Below, in pieces: positions 19,201 through 27,246 of a stretch of DNA of 64,000 nt (the first letter of the stretch is position 1; every line of letters starts with the position of its first letter). The notes under the pieces were generated by a model, which had not been told where the DNA came from, ran no database searches, and worked only from the letters and a program-made list of their open reading frames with translations. Source of the DNA: Planctomycetota bacterium (GTDB lineage Bacteria > Planctomycetota > UBA1135 > GCA-002686595); contig JAPKBR010000016.1 of NCBI GenBank assembly GCA_028823345.1, positions 1 through 64,000 on the forward strand, written 5' to 3'. The position numbers and the translations under genes are program-made.

Positions 19201-20272
19201 TGACCCTTCTGGCCGGCGACTGAAGGACGTGAGTCACGAGGGATCGCGATGGCTCCTGCCGCGTGAAGTTGAACGCATCCTTGATGTTCCGGGAGAGATC
19301 CTAGGCACGATCAAGGACGGGGAAGTGGCCGCGCCCATTCCGGGGCACAGCGCCAGACTGTTCTTCGCTCGTTATGACGTGAGTCGCGACGGGCTCCTGA
19401 CTGGCGAAGAGCTGCAGCGTGCAGGCAGTGTCTTGGATCGTAACGGTGACGGCCGAGTGACCTTGGCCGAGGCGGCGGATGTGGGGCAGCTGTTCAAAAA
19501 GCCAAGAACGTCCGTACCCGAGTCCGACCAGGTGGTCTTTGGTGAAACGCGCACGGACCCAGATGGTGATCTTGCGCGATTGCTCGATGGGCAAGATGGC
19601 CGTATCCATGACCGTGACCGGGATGGACGCCTGGATCGCAAAGAAATGTCCCGGGCCCTGTTCGCAGCTTTGGATTTGAATGGGGATGGACGCTTGAACC
19701 GGGGCGAGCTCTCGCGGCACCCCGGAAAGGCACGACAAATTCGATACGGTGACGAAGGCGCCCTTGATGCTTTCAGTCGCCGTGACTTGAACAACGGCGG
19801 AACCATTGCCATCCGGGAGTTCAATATTCTTGATCCCGAGTGGGATGCGCTTGATTCGGATTCCGATGGGGGCGTGCAGTTGCCCGTGGCGCGCAAGGAG
19901 CGAAGCCGGAACAACGCCGGGCAGCAGCTGCCGTCCGAGTGGCCTGTGCGTCGGGCCATAGCCATCCCCTTGCCTCCGCTTCTGGAGGAGGGCGCCCTTG
20001 AGGCTTTCGACAAGAACGGCGACACGGATCTCACGCGGCGGGAGCTGCGAGACCGTGAAGATCTGTTGGACATGGCCGACAGAGATTATTCAGGCCTGCT
20101 GGAAAGGGAGGAGTGGATGCGACTCGAGGCCGCGGCCCGGGGTGGCGCGGTGGATTCCCTGGCTGACAGCTTCTTGGCTCGCTGGGACCTGGACGGAAGT
20201 GGCGAGGTCGAAGAGGCGGAACTGCCGTCCTTTGCTCGTCCCATCCTTCGACAGCGCGGCAAGCGCCGTTAG
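16286..20272 (+). CDS. Decaheme cytochrome c with LVIVD repeats and EF-hands
   Basis: The 1328-residue protein starts at TTG 16286, sharing bases with the preceding stop. A membrane segment lies at about 21-36, suggesting a membrane-anchored periplasmic protein. Ten CxxCH heme motifs occur, with first Cys near residues 74, 92, 147, 232, 259, 301, 363, 390, 465 and 578. Residues about 600-990 carry LVIVD-type repeats (GGLRVVDISDPAAPK, GGMAIVDIREPIRP), probably a beta-propeller. From about 1025 to 1315 there are around nine EF-hand-like loops (DRNGDGRVTLAE, DLNGDGRLNRGE, DLDGSGEVEEAE), two of them degenerate. The protein joins electron transfer with calcium-binding and repeat modules. Its electron partner is unknown; the preceding two genes are its likely partners. 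Confidence 0.9.
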   Translation: MSPVAFAQTLTQSPVRLRRGLWIFVSIVLVVPFLVERVPAEFAQGDPQGRDQLQIEPHPVPTKPASGGEGSDGCLHCHEGVEDMHPWLALSCVDCHGGDASTKNKLEAHVLSTSDRDTDERVAPLTKDLSWRRFRNPSDLRVIGVTCGTCHGESCKDLLLSLHGTTAGHLSDGFYEIGQIPEKGSLFGVFPVSGHLTDEGEVDRLIQPPAFSTSDDPKRLASHFPDLVRKECMQCHLWSEGRGLRGRTGFDGDYRGAGCAACHVPYASTGLSDTADRSISKTEPGHPRRHVMTAAPSTQTCVTCHYGDASIGLQFRGLSQLPPNSAGGPDIEGTTDVRLNQTFYVKDNSLTPPDVHHEFGMHCVDCHGRGDVMGDGALHGSMEHAVAISCESCHGTFDARASMTTARGEALTNVWLDGDKVLLKSKVTGKTHSIKQVMDVIDPEHPDHIPAAMGAMNGNHGKLECYACHAGWNVNFLGFHFYRNESLTQMDLISGRRTKGRVTTQEKVFASWKSFYAGLNEKGRIAPYMTGFATMGTVDGEDGTRILDQAMPETAAGLSGMTMIHHQVHTTRPTARGCVECHRSGGTWGLGTANFKLGRQVAFVADRRGIEAVALNRQNLAGSIPLGKFVLPDVVDLELDCDPLQGYGKILYASEGGRGIHVFDVSDPRAFTRLAFIETISPRGMAKGGDYLFIADGIGGLRVVDISDPAAPKAVGQLPLFDAQEVEVRWPYAYVADGIGGMAIVDIREPIRPRLVSGVSWKVAAGQTMSAIDLDLLFQYSRPQVLRGDVPAPYRSDARNLCAVVDESAGLILIDVTEPSHPEVVYPSTSRRTRAAQRQGGLFRGLALRSKVDPAPPQGGKPASETDYVYLLEERTQGNGDQVSFMRSIDVGNPKNPRVVDSLRVEGSSESMFHLSIYNQPFLQPLALIAGDEGVSVVDLSNSEGLESGGVLMSIRNAYAIAVEEFPLDAMIDPSGRRLKDVSHEGSRWLLPREVERILDVPGEILGTIKDGEVAAPIPGHSARLFFARYDVSRDGLLTGEELQRAGSVLDRNGDGRVTLAEAADVGQLFKKPRTSVPESDQVVFGETRTDPDGDLARLLDGQDGRIHDRDRDGRLDRKEMSRALFAALDLNGDGRLNRGELSRHPGKARQIRYGDEGALDAFSRRDLNNGGTIAIREFNILDPEWDALDSDSDGGVQLPVARKERSRNNAGQQLPSEWPVRRAIAIPLPPLLEEGALEAFDKNGDTDLTRRELRDREDLLDMADRDYSGLLEREEWMRLEAAARGGAVDSLADSFLARWDLDGSGEVEEAELPSFARPILRQRGKRR

Positions 20273-20389
20273 GGCCCCGCAGGTGGTAGATGAGCCCCAT
20301 TTTGGGCGTATTTGTGCTCTCAGGGTCACAGAATTGCGAGCCAGATCAGGGCCCGGGATCGTGCCTGTGATAACCTCCGCGGCTGTCCC

Positions 20390-21322
20390 ATGGACCTCAA
20401 ACCCCCTCTCACCAACCCGACCGCCTTGGGCAGTCGCAAACCCAGCTGGCTTAAGGTGCCACTGCCGGGAGGCGAGGGCTATACGCGCTTGCGCAAACTG
20501 ACCCGCGAGCTCAAGCTGAACACCGTTTGCGAAGAGGCCCGTTGCCCCAACATCGGCGAGTGCTGGAAGGGTGACCGAGCCACCATGACCCTCATGGTTT
20601 TGGGGGATGAGTGCACCCGGCGCTGTCGCTTTTGCGCGGTCAAGACTGTCGATCGCGCGGCTGCCCCCGACCCTGATGAGCCTGAGCACGTGGGCACGGC
20701 GGTGGCGGCCCTGAATCTGGACTATGTGGTCATCACCAGTGTGGATCGGGACGATTTGGATGACGGAGGTTCGGGACACTATGCCGAGTGTGTTGAATCG
20801 ATCCGCCAACATTCCCCACGCACAATTATCGAGACCTTGATCCCCGATTACACAGGCGCCCAACTCGCCACCTTGATGGAGTCGAAACCTGACGTGCTGG
20901 CCCACAATGTGGAGGTTGTATCGCGTCTGCAGCGGCGCATTCGGGATCCACGCTGTTCCTTCGAGCGCTCCCTGAAAACCCTGCGCGAGGCCAAGGATCA
21001 ATCCTCGGTGGTTTTCACCAAGTCCTCTTTGATGCTGGGCCTTGGCGAAACCCAGGCCGAGGTCGAGGAGGCCATGGCCCTTCTGCGGTCTACTGATGTG
21101 GATTTCTTGACCCTCGGCCAGTATCTGCGCCCCTCTCCGAAGCACGCCCCCGTTCGAGAGTATGTCGCCCCCGAACAATTTGACGCCTATGACCGGCTTG
21201 GACGGGAAATGGGTTTCCGTCAAGTAGCCTCGGGCCCCTTGGTTCGGTCCAGTTACAAGGCCGGCGAGTTGCAAGCAGCTCACCTTGTGCGTGAGCGGCG
21301 CAAAGAGGAAATCTCCAAATGA
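20390..21322 (+). CDS. lipA: Lipoyl synthase
   Basis: LipA is a radical-SAM enzyme that inserts two sulfurs into protein-bound octanoyl groups. Both iron-sulfur motifs are complete: the auxiliary cluster Cys47, Cys52 and Cys58 (CEEARCPNIGEC), and the radical-SAM cluster Cys75, Cys79 and Cys82 (CTRRCRFC). The C-terminal RSSY element is present (VRSSYKAGE). Numbering is from ATG 20390, which starts where homology begins; a GTG at 20312 in frame would add 26 unrelated residues. The stop overlaps the start of the first E1alpha gene by four bases, so this is the head of a lipoate/2-oxoacid dehydrogenase operon. Confidence 0.97.
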   Translation: MDLKPPLTNPTALGSRKPSWLKVPLPGGEGYTRLRKLTRELKLNTVCEEARCPNIGECWKGDRATMTLMVLGDECTRRCRFCAVKTVDRAAAPDPDEPEHVGTAVAALNLDYVVITSVDRDDLDDGGSGHYAECVESIRQHSPRTIIETLIPDYTGAQLATLMESKPDVLAHNVEVVSRLQRRIRDPRCSFERSLKTLREAKDQSSVVFTKSSLMLGLGETQAEVEEAMALLRSTDVDFLTLGQYLRPSPKHAPVREYVAPEQFDAYDRLGREMGFRQVASGPLVRSSYKAGELQAAHLVRERRKEEISK

Positions 21323-22431
21323 CCGAAACTTTGAAGATGATCGAAGCGGACGGGTCCGCTCCTAGCTTTAACGGTGCCCTGGACGATAAGGCGCTGGTGT
21401 ACTGCTATCGCACGATGTTGATGGTGCGTGCGTTCGACGACATCTGCATGAAGTTGCAGCGCTCTGGAAGAATCGGTTTTTCGATTCCAAACAAAGGCGT
21501 GGAGGCGACCCAGGTCGGAGCCGCAAGCGCTCTGCGCTCGACGGACTTCTTCTTCCCCAGCTATCGGGATTTCGGCATGGCCTTGCATCACGGTGCTGAG
21601 CCGGTGGAGATGATGCACAACATGTTCGGCAATGCTTCTGATTCGGCACGTGGCCGTCAGATGCCGGTGCACTTTTCATTCACAAAGCCTCTGCGTTTCT
21701 TTTCGATCAGTTCGCCCATCGGAACCCACCTTCCGCAAGCGGTCGGGGCGGCGTTTGCCTCCCAGGCGCAGGGCAAGGATGACGTGAGCCTTGCAAGTTT
21801 CGGAGATGGTGGCACATCCAGTACGGGCTTCCATAGTGCCTTGAACATGGCGGGTGTTTGGAAGGCCCCGGTGATCTTCCTGTGCCAAAACAATGGTTGG
21901 GCGATCTCGTTGCCCTCCAGCGGTCAAACGGCCTCGGATGGCTACGCGATCAAGGCCAAGGCCTACGGAATGCCTGGAGTGACTGTGGACGGTAACGACC
22001 TGTTGGCAGTCAACCGGGCCGTCAGCGAGGCCGCCGAGCGCGCTCGCGCAGGTGAGGGCCCTACTCTGATTGAAGCTTTCACCTATCGCATGGGGGGGCA
22101 CTCCACTTCGGACGATCCCACCAAGTATGTGCCGGCCGAGGAACTCGAGAAGTGGGCCAAGAAGGACCCGGTGTTGCGTATGCAGCGCTTCCTGGCCCAA
22201 CGGGGGCTTTGGGACGAGGCCCTTGAAGAGACCTTGCAGGCCGAGTGCGCTGCCGAGGTGGCCGCGGCCGCCAAGGAGGCTCAGGCTACCCCTGGCCCGA
22301 CCCTGGAAACGATTTTCAGCGATGTGTACGAGACCCTGCCCAACCATCTGCGCCGACAGGGCGAGCAGGCATTCGACCTCGCAGCACGGAAAGGCGACGC
22401 CGATGCTGGTGGCGGTGCCTTCCCTCTTTGA
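21319..22431 (+). CDS. 2-oxoacid dehydrogenase E1 alpha subunit (copy 1)
   Basis: E1 decarboxylates a 2-oxoacid with thiamine diphosphate and acylates the lipoyl arm of E2. The 370-residue protein shows the TPP motif starting at GDG (162-164), through GFHSALNMAGVWKAP to NNGWAIS. The phosphorylation-loop region is YRMGGHSTSDDPTKY (256-270). It starts inside the lipA stop (ATGA), and the E1 beta gene follows 35 bases after its stop. The alpha/beta arrangement and length fit the branched-chain or the alpha2beta2 pyruvate type; substrate is not decidable. A paralogue of almost equal length lies 2.3 kb downstream in the same operon. Confidence 0.95.
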   Translation: MTETLKMIEADGSAPSFNGALDDKALVYCYRTMLMVRAFDDICMKLQRSGRIGFSIPNKGVEATQVGAASALRSTDFFFPSYRDFGMALHHGAEPVEMMHNMFGNASDSARGRQMPVHFSFTKPLRFFSISSPIGTHLPQAVGAAFASQAQGKDDVSLASFGDGGTSSTGFHSALNMAGVWKAPVIFLCQNNGWAISLPSSGQTASDGYAIKAKAYGMPGVTVDGNDLLAVNRAVSEAAERARAGEGPTLIEAFTYRMGGHSTSDDPTKYVPAEELEKWAKKDPVLRMQRFLAQRGLWDEALEETLQAECAAEVAAAAKEAQATPGPTLETIFSDVYETLPNHLRRQGEQAFDLAARKGDADAGGGAFPL

Positions 22432-22466
22432 TTGATCAACGCTTTTCGAGCGACACAACAAACACC

Positions 22467-23441
22467 ATGGCAATACTCACCCTGCTCCAAGCGGTCAATG
22501 ACGCGCTGCACACCAAGATGCGCGATGATGAGCGCGTTACAGTCTTTGGCGAAGACGTAGGCCCTAAGGGCGGCGTCTTCTTGGCTACCGAGGGATTGAC
22601 TCGGGAATTTGGCGAGCGCCGCTGCTTTGATACGCCTCTCTCCGAGGACGGAATCGTTGGCGCCGCGGTGGGTATGGCGGTCAATGGCCTGCTGCCCGTT
22701 TGTGAGATCCAATTCCAGGACTTCATCTTCCCTGCCTTTGACCAGATTGTCAGCGAAGCTGCCAAGCTGCGCTACCGGTCTGGCGGCCAGTACACCGCGC
22801 CCATGGTGATCCGTACGCCCTATGGTGGCGGCATTCGCGGGGGGCTTTACCACAGTCAGTCGGGCGAGGCTTACTTTGCCCACACGCCTGGTTTGAAGGT
22901 GGTCATTCCCTCCACGCCATATGACGCCAAGGGGCTTTTGATCGCTGCGATCGAGGATCCGGATCCGGTTCTGTTCCTTGAGCCCAAAGCCCTCTACCGT
23001 TCACTGAAGGGCGAAGTTCCTGAGGGCAGTTACACTGTGGATCTGTCCACCGTTCGCACAGCGCGTGAAGGTTCCGATGTGACCGTGTTCTGTTATGGAG
23101 CCATGGTTCCGGTTTGCGAGAAAGCCGCTGCAACGGCTGCCGAAGGCGGCATCGAAACCCACGTGGTGGACCTGCGCACTCTGTTGCCTCTCGATGAAGA
23201 AGCGGTGCTGGATGCGGCCAAGCGTACTGGGCGCGTGGTCGTGGTCCATGAGGCTCCGCGATTCTGCGGATATGGTGCCGAGATTAGCGCCTTGATTGCT
23301 GAGAATGCGATCGAGTACATGGAAGCCCCGGTTCGCCGCGTAACGGGTTTCGACACTCCCTTTCCAAACACCCTAGAACACCACTACATGCCAGATGAGC
23401 GTCGAGTCCTCGATGCCATCGAGGGCGTGGCATCCTTCTGA
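22467..23441 (+). CDS. 2-oxoacid dehydrogenase E1 beta subunit
   Basis: This is the transketolase-like partner of E1 alpha. Typical blocks are VFGEDVGPKGGVFLATEGL, RCFDTPLSEDGIVGAAVGMA, IQFQDFIFPAFDQIVSEAAK, MVIRTPYGGGIRGG and VVVHEAPRFCGYGAEI. The start at ATG 22467 gives 324 residues, the usual size. The same frame stays open upstream inside the E1 alpha gene but without homology. It is the only E1 beta gene in the operon, although two E1 alpha genes are present, so it may serve both. Confidence 0.95.
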   Translation: MAILTLLQAVNDALHTKMRDDERVTVFGEDVGPKGGVFLATEGLTREFGERRCFDTPLSEDGIVGAAVGMAVNGLLPVCEIQFQDFIFPAFDQIVSEAAKLRYRSGGQYTAPMVIRTPYGGGIRGGLYHSQSGEAYFAHTPGLKVVIPSTPYDAKGLLIAAIEDPDPVLFLEPKALYRSLKGEVPEGSYTVDLSTVRTAREGSDVTVFCYGAMVPVCEKAAATAAEGGIETHVVDLRTLLPLDEEAVLDAAKRTGRVVVVHEAPRFCGYGAEISALIAENAIEYMEAPVRRVTGFDTPFPNTLEHHYMPDERRVLDAIEGVASF

Positions 23442-23461
23442 TCTCTGGAGACCTTGCAACC

Positions 23462-24703
23462 ATGATTGAATTCAAACTACCTGATATTGGCGAAGGCACA
23501 GCTGAAGGCGAGATCGTCAAGTGGCTCGTGTCCACCGGAGATGCGGTCAAAGAGCACCAGGCCATCGTCGAGGTGATGACGGACAAGGCCACGGTCGAGG
23601 TGCCTGCACCTGCCGATGGCACGATCACCGAATTACTCGTGGGGGAAGGAGACACTGTCCCTGTGGGGGACGTGATCTTCCGCTTGGACAATGGAGGGGG
23701 GGCACCCGCACAGGCGGCGTCCCCAGAACCCGCTGCCGCCCCGAGCGCACCGAGCGCACCGACTGCCCCGAGCGTCCCGAGCGCCCCGACTGCTGTTGCA
23801 GCTCAGCCTGAGCCCAGCGGCGGAAAGGTCTTGGCCGTTCCGAGCGCCCGTCGTGTGGCCCGGGAGCTGAGCGTGGACCTTGGCACCGTAGCCGGTAGCG
23901 GCCGCAACGGTGTCATTCGCCGGGCCGATGTGGAGGCAGCCGCTACGGGTGGCGCAGTTGCCCAATCTAGTCATTCCGTCGTTGCCCCGAGCACAGCCCA
24001 AGCGCAGCGGATTCCTTTCCGCGGCGTGCGTCGTAAGATTGCTGAGGCCATGGTGCGCTCTTCCCAAACTGCGGTTCACTTCACCATCGTTGAAGAGGTG
24101 GACGTGACGGACCTGGTGCGTGTGCGCCAGAAGGCCAAGGCGATTGGTGCCGAGCAGGGCATCAAGGTGACCTTCATGCCGTTCATTATGAAGGCTGTGG
24201 CTAATGGTCTGATGAAGTTCCCCATGCTCAATGGTCACCTAGATGAGCAAGCCGAAGAAATCGTGCTTCCCGGAACCGTCAATCTTGGTATTGCTACGGA
24301 CACCCCGAATGGTTTGATCGTGCCGGTGATTTCCCAAGTGGAGTCCAAAGGCCTCTTGCAGCTCGCAGCCGAGTTGGGCGACCTGAGTGAGCGAACCCGC
24401 GCGGGTCGGGTGCGACCCGAAGAACTGCGTGGTAGCACTTTCTCGATCACCAACGCCGGCAACATTGGTGGCACTATAGCGACGCCGATCATCAACTTCC
24501 CCGACATCGCCATCCTTGGTGTTCACCGCATCGTCAAGCGACCCGGCGTGGTGGATACGCCGGAGGGCGAGGTGATCGAAGTGCGCCAGTACATGAACTT
24601 CTCCTGCAGCGTGGATCACCGCCTTGCAGACGGAGCCGATGCGGCGCGTTTCGTGGCTTACCTGCGTCAAATTCTGGAAGAGCCTGCCCTGTTGTCCCTC
24701 TGA
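23462..24703 (+). CDS. 2-oxoacid dehydrogenase E2 (dihydrolipoamide acyltransferase)
   Basis: The 413-residue E2 has one N-terminal lipoyl domain with the lipoylated lysine at position 42 (MTDKATVEV), then a mobile linker rich in Ala, Pro and Ser (about 80-122). A peripheral-subunit-binding domain follows (VPSARRVARELSVDL, GSGRNGVIRRADVEA). The C-terminal acyltransferase core ends in the catalytic HRLADG (HxxxDG) motif after FSCSVD. This forms the core to which E1 and E3 bind. It lies between E1 beta and the second E1 alpha with short gaps. The lipoyl lysine is a substrate for the LipA and LipB of the same operon. Confidence 0.96.
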   Translation: MIEFKLPDIGEGTAEGEIVKWLVSTGDAVKEHQAIVEVMTDKATVEVPAPADGTITELLVGEGDTVPVGDVIFRLDNGGGAPAQAASPEPAAAPSAPSAPTAPSVPSAPTAVAAQPEPSGGKVLAVPSARRVARELSVDLGTVAGSGRNGVIRRADVEAAATGGAVAQSSHSVVAPSTAQAQRIPFRGVRRKIAEAMVRSSQTAVHFTIVEEVDVTDLVRVRQKAKAIGAEQGIKVTFMPFIMKAVANGLMKFPMLNGHLDEQAEEIVLPGTVNLGIATDTPNGLIVPVISQVESKGLLQLAAELGDLSERTRAGRVRPEELRGSTFSITNAGNIGGTIATPIINFPDIAILGVHRIVKRPGVVDTPEGEVIEVRQYMNFSCSVDHRLADGADAARFVAYLRQILEEPALLSL

Positions 24704-24713
24704 TAAGCACCCT

Positions 24714-25823
24714 GTGACTGGCCTTCAACAGATCCTGAACAAGGAAGGTGTGCTTGTGGGAGAGGCGCCTGACCTTTCCGACGAGCAGTTCGTTGAACTG
24801 TTGCGGAACATGATCATGATCCGCTCCCTCGATGGGCGGATGCTGAAATTGCAGCGCGCCGGACGAGTCGGATTTGTCGGAACGGCTACGGGTTTGGAAG
24901 CCTCCCTAGTGGGTGCTGCTGCTCCACTGCTGCCCAAAGACTGGATGTGGTCTGGTCTGAGAGAGGGCGGCGCCGCCATCACGCGTGGCTTGCCCCTCTT
25001 TGAATATGTGGCGCAGATGTACTGCAACTCGAACGACTCTGCAAAGGGTCGCCAGATGTGCAATCACTTTCAGCACAAGGGTTCGAACTATCCCAGTTGG
25101 TCTTCGGTGATCGGCACCCAGATCACCCACGGTGTTGGCGCTGCCTACGCCAGTGCTCGTAGGGGCGAAGACGTGGTGCATTCGATTCACTTCGGTGATG
25201 GAGCCACTAGTTCCAATGGTTTTCACTCAGGCTTGAATCTCGCGGGCGTCTGGAAGGCGCCTTGCGTTTTTGTCTGCATCGACAATGGTTGGGCGATTTC
25301 CGTCAGCTCAGCCGAGCAAACCGCGGCTGAATCCTACGCGGACAAGGCTCAGGCCTATGGCATGCCCGGTGTAACGGTGGACGGTAACGATGTGCTGGCG
25401 GTTTACGCCGAGATGCAGACGGCGGTGGAGCGAGCACGCGCTGGGGGCGGCCCCAGTTTGGTCGTGCTCAAGACCTATCGGATGCTTGGGCACTCGAGCT
25501 CTGACGACCCCAGCAAGTACCGGGATGATGCGGAAGTTCAATCCTGGGCCGAGCGTGATCCTCTTAAGCGCTATGAGGCCTTCTTGATCGAGCGCGGCTT
25601 GATCGATTCGTCCGAATGCGCGGCACAAGAAAAGGCTATCGTGGCGGAGATCGACGAGGTCATCCACGAGCAAGAAGCCGCCCCTCCCTTCCCCCTGCGA
25701 TCCCTGGTGGAAGATGTCTACAGCGAGGTGCCCCGTCACCTGCGCGTGCAGTTCAACCAATTCCTAGAAGTTGCCGAACGCCGTGGTGATGCAACCCGCG
25801 GCGATGGCGCCTTCCCCCTTTGA
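24714..25823 (+). CDS. Second 2-oxoacid dehydrogenase E1 alpha subunit (copy 2)
   Basis: This paralogue of the E1 alpha at 21319 has 369 residues, against 370 for copy 1. The two share the QRxGRxGF element at the same position (47-54), the xGRQM element at 111-115, a TPP motif starting at GDG 161-163 and running to NGWAIS, the YRMLGHSSSDDPSKY loop, and even the final GDGAFPL. I start at GTG 24714, ten bases after the E2 stop; the open frame upstream overlaps E2. No second E1 beta accompanies it. It may use the same beta subunit with another 2-oxoacid, or form an alternative E1. Loop sequences around 55-90 and 118-132 differ most between copies, the likely substrate-facing regions. Confidence 0.93.
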   Translation: MTGLQQILNKEGVLVGEAPDLSDEQFVELLRNMIMIRSLDGRMLKLQRAGRVGFVGTATGLEASLVGAAAPLLPKDWMWSGLREGGAAITRGLPLFEYVAQMYCNSNDSAKGRQMCNHFQHKGSNYPSWSSVIGTQITHGVGAAYASARRGEDVVHSIHFGDGATSSNGFHSGLNLAGVWKAPCVFVCIDNGWAISVSSAEQTAAESYADKAQAYGMPGVTVDGNDVLAVYAEMQTAVERARAGGGPSLVVLKTYRMLGHSSSDDPSKYRDDAEVQSWAERDPLKRYEAFLIERGLIDSSECAAQEKAIVAEIDEVIHEQEAAPPFPLRSLVEDVYSEVPRHLRVQFNQFLEVAERRGDATRGDGAFPL

Positions 25824-25841
25824 GCGAGAGCCCCAATTCAC

Positions 25842-27242
25842 ATGAGTCAAATTCGTAAGGTTGTTGTTATCGGTGCCGGACCCGCAGGATATGTCTGCGC
25901 AATCCGTCTCGCCCAGTTAGGCCAGCAAGTGGTCGTCGTTGAGAAGGAAGCTCTTGGGGGTACGTGCCTAAACGTGGGCTGTATTCCTTCCAAGGCCATG
26001 ATTGCGGCGGGTTCATTGATGGATAAGGTCAGCCATGCCCACAGCATGGGCATCACCGTAGAGGGCGTGGAGCTCGATCCGGTCAAGTTGGTCGAGTGGA
26101 AGAACGTTATCGTCGGGCGTTTGACCGGGGGCGTGGGTAGCCTGCTGAAGAAGCACGGCTGCGAGGTGATGATGGGGCAAGCCCGCTTGGTGGACAAGAA
26201 CACGGTCGAAGTCAAAAGCGAAAAGGGAACTGAGCGAGTGACCTGTGATGACATCGTGATTGCAACCGGTTCGATCCCCATCGAGATCCCGGGATTTGCG
26301 TTTGACGAAGATTCGGTTTGGTCTTCCACCGGTGCTCTTTCACCCACTACGATCCCCAAGCACCTAGTGGTGATTGGGGGCGGTTACATCGGCCTAGAGA
26401 TGGGCATGATGTACAACCACCTGGGTTCAAAGGTGACCGTGTTGGAGGCCACGGGAGGCGCACTCCCGGGTCAAGACCTGGACTGCGTCAAGGTCATCGA
26501 ACGTTCGCTCAAGAAGAGTAAGGTCAAGCTGCTGGTGAACACGTTTGCCAAGAAGTGGGCCAAGTCTGGCGACGGGTTGGTCGTGACCATCGAGAAGAAC
26601 GGCAAGCAAGAGGAAATCGTTTGCGACCAGATTCTTTCTACGGTGGGGCGACGACCCTATACCGAGGGCTTGGGACTTGAAAACGTTGGGCTCAGCACGA
26701 ACGAGCGCGGCTTCATCCAAATTGACAAGCAGATGCGCACTAGCGTGCCCAATATCTCTTGCGTGGGCGATATTGCGGGTCAGCCGATGTTGGCCCATAA
26801 AGGCAGCAAGGAAGGGCTCGTGGCTGCGGCGGTGATCGCCGGTCAACCAGAGGAGTACGACGTGCGCTGTGTTCCCGCTGTCATTTTCACATCACCGCAA
26901 ATGGCGTCTGTGGGCATGACCGAGGACCAGGCGAGGGAAGCGGGACACGAGCCCGTCACTGGGTCATTCCCGTTCAAAGCATCTGGCCGAGCAATGACCC
27001 TGCAAGAGACCGATGGTATGGTTAAGGTTGTCTCAGACGCCAAGTCTGACTTAATCCTAGGGGTGCACATGGTTGGCCCCGAGGTCACCGAGTTGATCGC
27101 CGAGGCAGCTCTCGCCATCGAGATGGGAGCCACGAGCGAAGACCTCGCGCGCACAATTCATGCCCACCCGACCCTGCCCGAAGCCTTGATGGAAGCCGCT
27201 GAAGCGGTGCACAACATGGCCGTACATATTTACCAGGCTTGA
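25842..27242 (+). CDS. lpdA: Dihydrolipoamide dehydrogenase (E3)
   Basis: E3 reoxidises dihydrolipoyl groups and makes NADH. The 466-residue protein has the N-terminal FAD motif GAGPAGY, the redox-active disulfide Cys42 and Cys47 in GGTCLNVGCIPSKA, the NAD motif GGGYIGLEMG, and the C-terminal active-site His-Glu pair in HAHPTLPEAL. Length and order are standard. It lies 18 bases after the second E1 alpha and four bases before the lipB start, so it is translated within the same operon and completes the complex. Confidence 0.97.
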   Translation: MSQIRKVVVIGAGPAGYVCAIRLAQLGQQVVVVEKEALGGTCLNVGCIPSKAMIAAGSLMDKVSHAHSMGITVEGVELDPVKLVEWKNVIVGRLTGGVGSLLKKHGCEVMMGQARLVDKNTVEVKSEKGTERVTCDDIVIATGSIPIEIPGFAFDEDSVWSSTGALSPTTIPKHLVVIGGGYIGLEMGMMYNHLGSKVTVLEATGGALPGQDLDCVKVIERSLKKSKVKLLVNTFAKKWAKSGDGLVVTIEKNGKQEEIVCDQILSTVGRRPYTEGLGLENVGLSTNERGFIQIDKQMRTSVPNISCVGDIAGQPMLAHKGSKEGLVAAAVIAGQPEEYDVRCVPAVIFTSPQMASVGMTEDQAREAGHEPVTGSFPFKASGRAMTLQETDGMVKVVSDAKSDLILGVHMVGPEVTELIAEAALAIEMGATSEDLARTIHAHPTLPEALMEAAEAVHNMAVHIYQA

Positions 27243-27246
27243 GCCC

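Noticed and set aside
20090-21283. 397-codon minus-strand open frame across lipA
   Set aside because: lipA on the other strand has all its iron-sulfur motifs; the antisense product resembles nothing.
23700-23830. Repetitive Ala/Pro/Ser codons in E2 as a tandem repeat or CRISPR-like array
   Set aside because: It is the flexible linker between lipoyl and subunit-binding domains; no spacers or palindromic repeats.
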